A stretch of 64,000 nt of DNA from Globodera rostochiensis (Eukaryota > Nematoda > Chromadorea > Rhabditida > Heteroderidae). Each line of letters opens with the position of its first letter. Position 1 is the stretch's first letter. A program made the translations under genes and the position numbers. The notes below the pieces were generated by a model. It saw only the letters and a list, made by a program, of their open reading frames with translations. It ran no database searches and had not been told where the DNA came from. Positions 51,962 through 62,954 of this stretch are shown here, in pieces. The DNA is taken from the NCBI GenBank assembly GCA_018350325.1, contig JAEVLN010000003.1, positions 2,589,214-2,653,213 on the forward strand, written 5' to 3'.

Positions 51962-54900
51962 GGCAATGGTCCTCCGTAATGGGAGCACATTGTCCAGCGA
52001 TTGGTCGGATCTGAACGGTGCGGGTGATGAGGCGGCCACTTCGCAGGCAATTCGTGTGGATGAACTGGACCATTTTGACGAGGCCTGGGTGAAGCCGTTC
52101 CCGCTGAGGGACGGCGTCCGAATTCGCAAGGGCGAAAGGTTCTCGGACTATTACGCCCTCTTCGAGGAGATCGGCGAGTAAGTGGTCATTAACAAATGGG
52201 TGGGTGGACTGGACGAAGCAGTTCAATTAAGGGGCAAGTTCGGCAAGGTGTACCGCTGCGTGGAGAAGGCGTCCAATTTGATGTTGGCGGCAAAATGCAT
52301 CAAAATTCGGAAGGACACCGATTTTGGTGAGAAAGGGGCGGGAGGGGGGGCGGAATTCATCGGAGACGGACAAAAAGGCATTCATTTTCTTCAGAGAAAG
52401 TGGAGAAGGAGGTGAACATCATGACACAGGTAACGTTACACTCGGAACCCTTGGAGGGTGGGGGGGGGAGGGGACTTCTCAGGAGCAGAAATTCTCCCGA
52501 AATCTGGACACGGGAAACCCCAGAAATTTCCCAGAGTCGTCGCACAACGACTCGGAAATCGGGAATCGGTCTCGAGCAGTACAACTTTGTTTGAGCCACG
52601 AGGGATTTGGGAAATTTCCCTGGCGCTTAATAACCAAAGCACATCAGCAGACAACCAAATTGTGAATGTGTTCAGATGCGTCACAAATGCATCGCCCAAA
52701 TTTACGACGCATTCGCAACAACGGACAACGATGTGATTCTGATCATGGAAATTGTGGAGGGCGGCGAGCTGTTCGACCGTGTGGCCGACGACAGTTATAT
52801 GTAAACAAAACCAAAACAAAAAAGCAACAAAATGTCCCCCTCTGATTAGCCGAATTAATTACCTAATCAATCAATATTTATTTTAAAGACTCACCGAAAT
52901 GGCCGTCGCTTTGATCATGTTTCAAATATGTGAAGTGAGTTTTGATGTCCCCCGGGGGGGCAATCGATTTTTGATCGGATTTCTCACAAAGTCTGAGGCC
53001 CGGACATCGGATGCCCGCTAAATGATTTGTTCCCGCGTTTTTTAGGCAATCCGCTACATCCACAGCCAACATATCATCCATTTGGACCTGAAGGTTTTGC
53101 TTTGTTTGGCCCGTGCCAATGCCAAATAATCCATTTTGCCAACGCTTCAGCCCGAGAACATTATGTGCACCTCGCAGACGTCCAATCAAATAAAGCTAAT
53201 CGACTTCGGTCTCGCCCAATGGTACGACGGGTCCAAGGATTTGATGTTTATGGCCGGTACCCCCGAGGTTATTTTGTAAAATTTGGAGACTCAATTAACC
53301 CCATTTTTTCGTTTAGTTTGCTGCGCCTGAAGTGATAAAGTAATAATTTGGCATTCAAACTGCCCCTCCGGCGTCATAAAAACGATCGTTTTTCCCCCCG
53401 CTTTCATCACAGATATGAGCCGCTGGACTTCCACACCGACATGTGGTGGGTAATGTGATGATGTCCTTTTGTTATGGCAATGAATGACTTATGGCTTTTG
53501 GATGGACTTTTAAATGAAATGTGTCGCCTATTTTACGAAAAACATTTTTGAAAATGCTTTTCGACATTTTTTTGTTGGCTTAAGAATGGTTGAAAACGAA
53601 TTCAATGGAAGTTTTTGTCGGGATTATGCCGTCATTTTTTGAACCCAGAAATTGGGGATCGGACTCCACAAAAACCCGAATTCCCGAATCGAAAAAATGG
53701 AATCCGCGAACCCCGAGCAGTACTTGTCAATCAAATTGTTCTTCAACAATTTATGTGTCCATTCAGGTCCCTTGGCGTGATCGCCTACATTCTGTCAGTG
53801 TTTATGGATATTGTTTTGCCTCATTTTTTGATGAAAATCGACTCTTTGACTCTGACCGTGTCCAACAAGTTCAGTCTGTCCGGCCAATCGCCGTTTTTGG
53901 GCGAAACGCTGGCGCACACTTATTGCAATGTGGAGCGGGGCAATTGGATGTTCTGTGAAGGTGCACAATGAGTGAATTGAATGGCGGCAAAAATGATGGT
54001 CCCCGACTTCTCGGGGGAAGGAAAGTCGGGGACGTCCAAATTTCGGGGACCAACCCTAATTTAAATGTTCACGGCACGCCTCTTGCAGAGTTTGCTGAAA
54101 ATGGCATTTCATCGGATGCGAAGGATTTCATCTGCAAACTTCTTCTCCTGGACAAAGAGTGAGTTTTGGTTGACGGGGCGCGTTTTCATTTCATCGTTCG
54201 GTTCAGTCGTCGAATGCTTCCCGATGAGTGTCTGCGCCACCCGTGGATTCGAAAGAATCGCGAGCGCGCATTCTTGGCAAGCCGTACGGCGAGCCCGGCC
54301 GTTTGCCATCCGTTGGCGGTCGAAAAGTTCCGGAAATACGTTAAGAATAAGCGATTCCGTCGCCTGGTGTTTGGCGTGCTCTTCATCAACCAGGTGGTCA
54401 GGCGGATGGGTCGGAGGATGGACTGCTTGGGGAGTGGGGCGGTGGACTGAGGGGGGTGATGGACTGTGGACTGCTTGAGGGGAAGGGGGGGGGGTGGACA
54501 GCTTGAGGGAGGGGGGGGGGCTACTGCTTGGGGGGGGGGGGGTGGACTGCCTTGGGGGGGGGGCGATGGACTGCTTGGGGTGGACTGCTTGAGGGGGGCG
54601 ATGGACTGCTTGGGAGGTGGATTGCTTGCGGTGGATGCTTGAGGGGGAGGGGGGCGATGGACTGCTTTGGGGTGGACTGCTTGAGGGGGGGGGATACTTT
54701 CCTCCTCATTACCTTCATCAACGAAGAGCGGCACTTTAGGTGATGCGAATGATGCAAACAATGCAACGGAACAAAAGTGTGCACGGCGTGGAGTATGTGA
54801 GGGTACGCAAAATGTATAGGAACGGCCGGAAGGGCATCGGCCACACTAATTGATTGACTTTGGCACAGAATTTGCTGGTGGCGGCGGAGTCGGCGGATGC

Positions 54901-56819
54901 CACCGATCCGCTCAACAGCGAGGAGGGCATTGGCGGCGTCAATAAAGGGGAGAAAGAAGCCGAAAAAGGCATTCTGTTGTCGGTGATGGACTCCGAGAGA
55001 AAGGAAAAAGTGAAGGAATCGGTGGAGAAGGGCGCCGACGGCGATGGGGCGGCGAAGATGCCCGGCGGCAGGAAGAAGGTTGTGCTGGTGAAGAAGGTGC
55101 CCAGGGAGCCGGGCGAGAAGAAGAAGCGGTCCAAATCGGAGGCCAGAAGAGCCGCCGAACAGCACCGGACCAGGTCCTCCACGGAACAAACGTCAAACAA
55201 GAAGCAACGGCAGGAGGACGAAGTGGGGGGAGGAGTCACAGGTGCCAAGTCGCCGCTGCTGTCGGCACGACGTGAGTCCATGTCATCACGGGAACCGCCG
55301 ACCACGAGGAGGGCGGCGGCAGTGGTGGAAAAGTCCGTGAAGTTTGAGGAGGAGCCACCGACGCGGGATGATGTGCCAAAAAAGGTGGCCGTCGGCATGC
55401 CGGTGAAGAGGGTCAGCGACGGCAACGTGTTGAGGATAACCGCGCGGATGTTTGAGGAGCACTCTTGCTGTACGCCCAGCACTTCAGCAGCCGAGAAAAA
55501 AGTGCTGCCGGCACAAGAGGCGGTGACGACAAAGAAGACGGTGTCGTCGAGCAATGTCAGTGCACTGCTGAAGAAACTGGAGCAAAAGGGTCAGCAGCAA
55601 GGCGCAGGAGGAGGAGGAACGGTGAGGACGCCGGGACGGTCGTTGTCGTCATCGACAGCAGCAGCCACCACTCTTCAACTGCCATTCGCCGTGACGGCAG
55701 TTGCACCACTCAAAAAGGAAACTGCAACTGCAACAACACGGACGACAGGCGAAAAGGGAGTGCCGGGGGAGGAGAAGAAGTTGAAGACGGTCAGGGTGGT
55801 GAAGAAGAAAGTGCTCAGGTTAAGGACCGCTGAGGAGACGGAACAGCGACAGAAGAAACGGGAGAAAGAGCAGAAGCAGCAGATGACGACTGTCAGAGAA
55901 CGTGAAACGGACGAAACGGAGAAGATGAAGAAGGTCAAGCTGAGGGGGGACGCAGAGCGGGAGGAAAAGCGACGGAGCAAGAAAGTGGACGACGGGGAAC
56001 AGCAACGGAGAGGAGCAGAAGGGACGGCATCTGCGCAGAACGGACACGGAGAAGGAACGAGGACAAGGGAACCCGAGTTGAACGGAGTTGCAATCACGAC
56101 GGTAAGCGAATTTAAGGGCACCTCATTTTGTGGGCTGAACGGTTAGCAGTAGGACTCCCCTTAGGGGTCGTCCCCCAACTCGACATTTTTGGGCCTCATC
56201 CCCAACTTTCTTCCACTCGACGATCCCCAAACAGGCCATCCCCGGCGGGTTGGGGACCAATTATATAGTTGGAATTCGGTCGATTGACCGAAGGGCAAAA
56301 AAAGACATTCAATTTGCAGATAAAACAGCCACAACCGCCCAAAACGGGGCTTTTGAGTCCGCGGGCGAAGCAGCGACTGAAAATGAGCAATTCATTTCCA
56401 TTGGGCGCCAAGGGGGGGATGAACGCGAACAACAACATCAGAGAAGATTCTGCAGAGGAAATGGACGACGCCTGGGGCGTGGTCGGGCAGGACGTGTTCG
56501 ACTTCAGCTTGCTGCGGAAAAAGTTGCAGAACCGGATAATGGGGTAATTAGTCTTGAACTTTCCCTCCCCCTCTTTCTTTGCATGGCATTCATTCCGTTC
56601 TTTGTCAACAGACTGAAGGACCAGGACGACCTGGAGACGGAGGCGGAGAATCAGCAACGATTTGAGCTGCAGAAACAGCAGAAAATGTTACGGACCAATT
56701 TGAACATTAAGCGAGCGATGCGAAAATGGATATCCATCGACAAGGAGACGAAGCATCATCAACAGCAGCACAACACGGACAGAGCGGCGCCCGAAATCTT
56801 CCCGGACTGGGCAAGATGA
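51962..56819 (+). CDS. MLCK/titin-type Ser/Thr kinase with long charged C-terminus
   Basis: Seventeen exons from ATG 51966: 51966-52177, 52232-52326, 52395-52429, 52676-52800, 52889-52934, 53046-53093, 53151-53267, 53317-53339, 53413-53445, 53767-53793, 53875-53960, 54089-54158, 54207-54393, 54740-54802, 54869-56101, 56320-56543, 56612-56819. They sum to 2832 nt, giving 943 residues with clean phases. The kinase has GEGKFGKVY, the ATP lysine in LAAKCIKI, EKEVNIM, the catalytic HLDLKPENIM, IDFGLA and GTPEFAAPEVI, then DMWSLGVIAYILLSGQSPF. HLDLKPEN is the form used by MLCK, titin and twitchin kinases. A basic helix follows (RKYVKNKRFRRLVFGVLFIN), placed like a calmodulin-binding autoregulatory segment, then about 400 residues of Lys/Glu/Arg-rich low complexity and a conserved-looking acidic end (MDDAWGVVGQDVFDFSLLRKK). 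No Ig or FN3 domains are present, unlike twitchin or UNC-89. It may correspond to C. elegans mlck-1. A CTTCAG acceptor 4 nt before ATG suggests trans-splicing. Confidence 0.9.
54420..54710. repeat. G-rich degenerate repeat in a kinase intron
   Basis: About ten degenerate copies of GGTGGACTGCTTGAGGGGG or GCGATGGACTGCTTGGGG fill the intron between exons 54207-54393 and 54740-54802. The Pro/Ser-rich minus-strand frames it creates are not genes. Confidence 0.8.
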
Positions 56820-56954
56820 AGCGGCACTGGCGGAGATAAAAAAGAGAGTCACGAATTTTGGTGGACGAAACTGTGATAATGTTGTGCATCATTTGGTATG
56901 CGCTTTGGAGAGCAAAGTTGGCCAATAAAAACAACGAAAGCACCAGGGCTGGGA

Positions 56955-58222
56955 ATTGCAAGACTTCCGGTTTCTAACTGAAAAGAGTTTGTGAATTTTA
57001 GCGCTTGTAAAAGGGTAATTTAGAGGACATAAATTTAAATGTTTTAAATGTTCTTGGTTATCGACCATTTTTGGGAAAAATTAGGTCAAGACTTTTGGTT
57101 TCTAACTGAAAAGAGTTTGTGATTTTTTAGCGCTGGTAAAAGTGTAATTTAGAGGACATAAATTTAAATGTTCTTGGTTATCGACCATTCGTTGGGAAAA
57201 ATTAAGCTAACTGAAAAGAGTTTGTGATTTTTTAGCGCTGGTAAAAGTGTAATTTAGAGGACATAAATTTAAATGTTCTTGGTTATCGACCATTTTTTGG
57301 GAAAAATTAGGCCAAGACTTCCAGTTTCTAACTGAAAAGAGGGTAGTCGTTTTTTAGCGCTGGAAACGGGTAATTTAGGGACATAAATTAAATGTTTGGT
57401 TAGCCGTCATTCTTTGGGAAAATTAGGCTAAGAATTCCGGTTTGCTAACTGAAAAGAGGTAGTCATTTTATTAGCGGCTGAAACGGGTAATTTAGGGGAC
57501 ATAAATTTAAATGTTTGGTTAGCCGTCATTCTTTGGGAAAATTAGGCTAAGAATTCCGGTTGCTAACTGAAAAGAGGTAGTCGTTTTTAGCGACTGAAAG
57601 GGTAATTTAGGGGACAAAATTTAAATGTTTGGTTAGCCGTCATTCTTTGGGAAAAATTAGGCTAAGAATTCCGGTTGCTAACTGAAAAGAGGTAGTCGTT
57701 TTTTAGCGGCTGAAAACGGGTAATTTAGGGGACATAAATTTAAATGTTTGGTTAGCCGTCATTCTTTGGGAAAAATTAGGCTAAGAATTCCGGTTGCTAA
57801 CTGAAAAGAGGTAGTCATTTTTTAGCGGCTGAAAACGGGTAATTTAGGGGACATAAATTTAAATGTTTGGTTAGCCGTCATTCTTTGGGAAAAATTAGGC
57901 TAAGAATTCCGGTTGCTAACTGAAAAGAGGTAGTCGTTTTTTAGCGACTGAAAACGGGTAATTTAGGGGACATAAAATTTAAATGTTTGGTTAGCCGTCA
58001 TTCTTTGGGAAAAATTAGGCTAAGAATTCCGGTTGCTAACTGAAAAGAGGTAGTCGTTTTTTAGCGGCTGAAAACGGGTAATTTAGGGGACATAAATTTA
58101 AATGTTTGGTTAGCCGTCATTCTTTGGGAAAAATTAGGCTAAGAATTCCGGTTGCTAACTGAAAAGAGGTAGTCGTTTTTTAGCGGCTGAAAACGGGTAA
58201 TTTAGGGGACATAAATTTAAAC
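56955..58222. repeat. About 119-bp tandem satellite, 10-11 copies
   Basis: Head-to-tail array beginning directly after the kinase gene. Each unit contains GCTAACTGAAAAGAGGTAGT, TTTTTAGCGGCTGAAAACGG, GTAATTTAGGGGACATAAAT and TTGGTTAGCCGTCATTCTTT blocks. Copies on the right (57.6-58.2 kb) are almost identical, while those on the left differ more (GAGTTTGTGATTTTTTAGCG), a gradient suggesting recent amplification at one end. No open frame. Confidence 0.93.
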
Positions 58223-58280
58223 ACGGCAATTCACATCAATTGGCCATAATTTGAATCGCCTATTTTAAACGCGCGCATTT

Positions 58281-59715
58281 ATGGGGGATTTGGCACCAAA
58301 TCCAGACCAGCGGCTGGGGAGGGGGCAATCCGCGCCGAAGTTGTTGCTGGACGGGTCTCAAAACGGGCTGCTGACGACGCTCTGCGAGGAGAACGGCGCC
58401 GGAGGCGGCGACGGCACTGAGAAGGAGGCGAGAAGAAAGGAGGAGGGCAAGGAGAACGGAGGCGCGGGCATTTTGGAGACGATGAAGGCGAAGATGATGA
58501 CGATGAAGACGAACAACAACAACAACACCAGCAACAGCAGCAGAAACAGAAACAACACGTTGCCCCCGTTGCCGTTGACGAATGGCCTCCGCCACCGCGT
58601 CCACAGGTCCCAGTCGCCCTCACTGTTCGGGTCAACAAAGGTACATATTACACGGCGCCGGAGGCGACAGACACCGTGCGCTCAACTCGTTCATTTTGTG
58701 ACCCGGTTAGGTACCGCATATAGATCAGAAACGTGACCTTAAAGAACACTCCAAGTCTAGCCCGACAATGAAAGTCTGAAACTCATGATCGGGTTTCCGC
58801 CCGGATGCCGGAGAAATGCCAAAAAAAAATGCTTGCCCGTACCCGAGCTCCTACACCTTCGGTACTCTAATTGGAGCCTGAATAGTCAGAAAGCCATACT
58901 CAGTCGTTGCTTTCTTGAAAAGTTTGAACTGCTTGAAACCGGTGGGAATAGGACGGGGACAGCGCTGAATTTGTCATTCACTTTCCCTTTGGTTGTTTAA
59001 CTTTTTCCAAAGTATACGAAAAAGGCCTTCCTCCTCCTTTCTCTCTTTATTAATCTCTTTTCTTTGACATTGCCCTTTCCTCCACAACCCAGCCCAATGA
59101 AATAACGTAGAAATTTCATAAAAACCGGTAACTTTCGCATCCCCAAAAGTCCATTTTGGTCAATGACCTTTCACGCACTCGCACCAATTTTCAACGTTTT
59201 CTAAGAAACAAAATTTGCGTTGTGCAGCAACAGGGAACCCCCCCCCCCACCCCCCAAATTTCATTTAGCAGAGGCCCCAGCGGGCAACCGCCGCCCCCTC
59301 CCCTCCCCCCGCCAAATTCCATCGCCCCATTCTCTTCTAATTTTAATTTAGAAGAATCCCTAACCACCATCCCACCCATTCATTTCCATTGCCTTTGTTG
59401 AATATCCCTTATACCCCCGGGGGCACGTTTACCGACTATGCCCCTCATTTAATTAGGGTACAGGATGGAGGGAGGGGGGTGAGGGACAGAAATGTGTATT
59501 AAAATATGGAAAGCATTTTCAGAAGCGATGTGGGTCAAAGCTGGACATTTTTTTGGCCAAATTTTGCCGGAAACGCCGAAGAAAAAGCTGAACGACACTT
59601 ACAGGGTGAGAGGGACCGATTCAATCCAAGCTAATGCAAAATGCTTAAGTCGACCATCTTCTCCGACACGGTGCCCAATTCGCCGACCAAAACGCCCAAA
59701 AATGTGTGCCGGTGT
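58281..59715 (+). CDS. Unrecognised Lys/Asn/Ser-rich protein (exons partly resolved)
   Basis: The first exon 58281-58640 starts with ATG and ends at a GTACAT donor in phase 0. It encodes MGDLAPNPDQRLGRGQSAPK, an acidic Gly/Glu/Lys region, an Asn run (NNNNNTSNSSRNRNN) and RHRVHRSQSPSLFGS. Two further likely exons lie at about 59535-59605 (LPETPKKKLNDTYR) and 59646-59715 (STIFSDTVPNSPTKTPKNV), each flanked by good splice sites. The joins between the first and later exons are unresolved, and a 3' exon near 60075 is possible. The TP-rich S/T-P-x-K motifs suggest a phosphorylated, disordered protein. No family is recognised, and no membrane segment is seen. Confidence 0.45.
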
Positions 59716-59726
59716 TGGGTGAGTTG

Positions 59727-59898
59727 TAGGGATGCTCGAGATTCTCAGTCTCGGTTCTCGAGTCGAGAAATTTCTCTGTTTTTTTTGGGTCTCGGTCTCG
59801 AGTCTCGGTGTCATTTCTCGGTCTCGGTCTCGGTTCTCGGTGTCATTTCCCGGTCTCGGTTCTCGATTCTCGGTAAATTTCATTCCCGAGCATCCCTA
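59727..59898. mobile_element. hAT-like MITE inserted at a splice donor
   Basis: A 172-bp element with ends TAGGGATGCTCGAG and CCGAGCATCCCTA and an interior of TCTCGGTCTCGGTTCTCG repeats. It is flanked by the exact 8-bp duplication GTGAGTTG (59719-59726 and 59899-59906). The duplicated target is the probable 5' splice site at the end of the 59646-59715 exon. Confidence 0.88.
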
Positions 59899-60009
59899 GT
59901 GAGTTGTGTGCAATTGTATTGTACTGGGGGGCCTTTGTGGGGGGGGGGGGGGGGGGGGGGGGGCACGTCGGGCAACGGGCCTCAAAATGTCGTCGGATCG
60001 GGGGACTAA

Positions 60010-61611
60010 CACAAATGTGGACGATTAATGGATGGATACGGACGGTAGCTATGTAAACGAAGGAATTTTCAGAAAGGAACCCGATCACCGGAGAGGTAAA
60101 GATGCCCAAATCACAATGTAATGGATGAGCGATGATTCAAAGCGATGGGATGAATTTGTTCCCCACAATGTTTTGCTTTTACCCCACCCCTTTTACTTCA
60201 CATCTATTCGAATGGGTGGGGGGCCAAATGCGTCTTTGGAACGTTTAGCAGCTCATACCTTTTTTCACTACTGACCAATCTCATAATCTTTATATCATTC
60301 GAAAGGCCGTAATAGGAAGAAGCTATTTGTAGCACTCGAAAAGGAAAATATGGATTTTTTAAACCGGTTCAAAAACCACTTTAAATTCTCAATTTTGATC
60401 TTCTATTAACTAATTCCTAATTTTGAAAGCCAATTTGAGTGATTTTCCTATTTTTTAATCAGTGGACAACTGAGTCCCCAGTCAAAAGACACTTCAGTCC
60501 CGGGTCTTTAACTCTTCAGGGAATGATTGCCCAACAAAAATTTTTTTCGGATTCTTACATTGAACACCGAAGGAGTCGATTGATATCGTTCGATTTTGAG
60601 CAGAGGTCGTAACTAATATGTTTCAAAAAAGGACAGTGAAGGTCAAAAAAAAGATTTTGCTAGCATTTTGCTTGCAAAAAAAGGACAATTTACAAAATGA
60701 TAAAAATGCCATGAATGTTTATTTTTGTATGAAATGGGAGTTTTTAACTATATTTCTCTTCACCGACAATTTTTCTTAACATTTGGGGTTGGAAATTGCT
60801 CCAATATTTTCGAAAATTTTGCCGATTTTCGATTTTCAAAAATGCAATTTTTTGCGAATTCTCCTTTAGTAGGGGGGGGGGGGGGGGGGGGGGGGGGGGG
60901 TCGGCGGTGCCGATAGGTGCCGCCGAGAAATTTTTGAATTATTTCCAAATTAATGTCAAAATTGCATGGAACACAAAAAGCACATTCTTATCCTTTTTTA
61001 CTTCTTTTTATTCCTTGGAATTCATGCTCGTATTCGCCAATAAATTTATTTTTTCTTGTTGGTGGCGCCATACAGTACCGGAAAAAAGTTAAAAAATGCG
61101 TGATAAAGGAAGAAATTGGGCTATCGGACATTTCGCCCATTGGACATTTCGCCCATAGACATTTTGCCCTCCGGATCGCGAAAAAGTCAATTTTTAGGGG
61201 AGCATTTTTTGAAAAAGTCGATCCTTAGGGGTGTATTTTTCGTTTTTATTGCATTTTTGTTAAGGAATTTTTGAAAAATGTCGAAATATGGAAAAATATG
61301 GAATATGGATAAAAATCGCGAAATATCGAAAAATATGGATTATAAAATGGGCTCTAGAAGCTCCAACCAAAGCTAAAAACACTACTTATGGCATTTATTT
61401 CCGAGTGCGCTAAAAAAATATGGATTTCCATATAATTAGTGGCCCTAGTTATGACCAAAAAACATGAGTCTTTTCATTTATAACTTCTTTATAGCGCACC
61501 GACTGTCTCGATGTTGCTAAAATATATCTTTTAATCAGCTCTCCAATGATTAGGGCAGCGATTTATATGGAAATCCATATTTTTTTTGCGCACTCAGAAC
61601 AGTGTATAAAT
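60010..61611. other. AT-rich spacer without a supported gene
   Basis: Spacer between the unrecognised gene and the nested elements. It has a G run of about 30 bases (60872-60900) directly followed by TCGGCGGTGCCGATAGGTGC, an inverted copy of the hairpin module of the 850-bp elements. No coding sequence recognised. Confidence 0.45.
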
Positions 61612-62867
61612 CAGGGCTCCCAGATTTGATGCTTTAGCATCATTTTGATGTTTTTTGGAAAGTCAATGATGCTAAAATTTAAAAATGATGCTTTGATGCT
61701 TTTTGATGTTTTTTGGATTCTTCTGATGCTTTTTGATGTTTTTTTGGGTGTTTTGAGGATTTTAGAAGTGTTTTTTTAGAATTCCACTGGTGGAATGCAA
61801 ATTTTCTATTAAATTTTGAATATTTGGCGTAATGTTTTCCATTTTTTTCTGTGTATTTTCATTTTTAATGAAAACGCGTGTTCCTGTTTGAAATAACTGG
61901 GAATTTTCTTTATAAAAAAACCTCATTTTCAATTTTTTTTTTAAAGCAAAAAAGCATCACATCTTCTGCAAATTTATTTGCAATCTCTTAACAAATCGAG
62001 TCAAAAATGCGAAAATTTTCTCGGCGGCGCCTATCGGCACCGCCGACCCCCCCCCCCCACTAAAAAAAGTATTTGGGAAAATCGCGCGCAAAAAAACATG
62101 ATTTGGTAATAGTCTAGTTTGTCCCCCCCATTTTTGAAAAAAAAACAACTTTTTTTTAAGTCATCTAAAACATGTTTCCGGGGGTTTTCGGGGTCACTGA
62201 TCACGATTCTGACATTTATTTTACCCAATTCCGAACCCCGAACCCGAATTCGAACAATTTTTTCGAAAATTCAAAATTTTCTAAAATTCAATCTCAGCCT
62301 CAAAATCATTCAAAAAGCATAAAATTACAACGAAAAAGCAAATAATGATCGAATTCATGTTTTTTAACGATTTTGAGGCTAAAATTGAATTTTGGAAAAA
62401 ATTCAATTTTTGAAACTTGTTCGAATTCGGGTCCGAGGTTCGAAATTAGTCGAAATGGATGTTAGAATCGAATTCTACGCCTCTTATTACCCTTAGAAAC
62501 ACCTTTCTATCGACTTCTGAAGAAAAAATGTATTTTTTTCAAAAAATGGGGGGGACAAACTAGACTATTACCCATGATTTTAGCAAAATGGACGGATGTC
62601 CGCAATTCATTGAAAGTTGAGACTGTGAAATCGCTGGCCCAAATCAAAGTCAATTTCGATTATTCGTGCCCAGAGTTTTACCAAATGCTAATTTCAAACA
62701 AAAAACTGCTTACATCGATCATGGATAATCAAAAATATGTCATTTGAAAATTTAAGCCACACTATTTGCCGGTTAAACAAATTTTTTAAAATGATGCTTT
62801 TTGGTCCCAAATGATGCTTTTTTGCTAGCCAAATGATGTTTTTGAAAATTTTCATCTGGGAGCCCTG
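61612..62867. mobile_element. hAT-like non-autonomous element with nested insertion
   Basis: Perfect 14-bp terminal inverted repeats CAGGGCTCCCAGAT and ATCTGGGAGCCCTG; CAGGG ends are typical of hAT transposons. Flanks GTATAAAT and TCATATAC agree only partly, so the insertion is old or the duplication has decayed. The interior near both ends repeats TGATGCTTTTTGATG, with no transposase. It contains a hairpin-module fragment (about 61975-62060) and a second TIR element (62105-62572). Length without the nested element is about 0.78 kb. Confidence 0.8.
62105..62572. mobile_element. 468-bp TIR element nested in the 61612-62867 element
   Basis: Ends GGTAATAGTCTAGTTTGTCC and its inverted copy, continuing for about 35 bp of inverted repeat, with the exact 8-bp duplication CATGATTT at 62097-62104 and 62573-62580. 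The interior matches the 26.16-26.47 kb and 27.34-27.48 kb sequences. No coding capacity. Confidence 0.87.
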
Positions 62868-62920
62868 TCATATACCCTGTTCATTCTCCATGTTTGTACA
62901 CATTAACTTAATTTTAAAAA

Positions 62921-62934
62921 TTTTTTTTCTTTAG
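62921..62934 (+). promoter_or_regulatory. Probable trans-splice acceptor of the intermediate filament gene
   Basis: TTTTTTTTCTTTAG ends 20 nt before the ATG at 62955, with no upstream coding exon between it and the nested transposon. This is the arrangement expected for spliced-leader addition. Confidence 0.45.
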
Positions 62935-62954
62935 TAAAGTCGTTGTTCTTCAAA

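Noticed and set aside
54186..55554. Pro- and Ser-rich minus-strand frames opposite the kinase gene
   Set aside because: They are antisense shadows of the G-rich intron repeat and of the Lys/Glu-rich kinase tail, whose plus-strand exons are in phase with the kinase.
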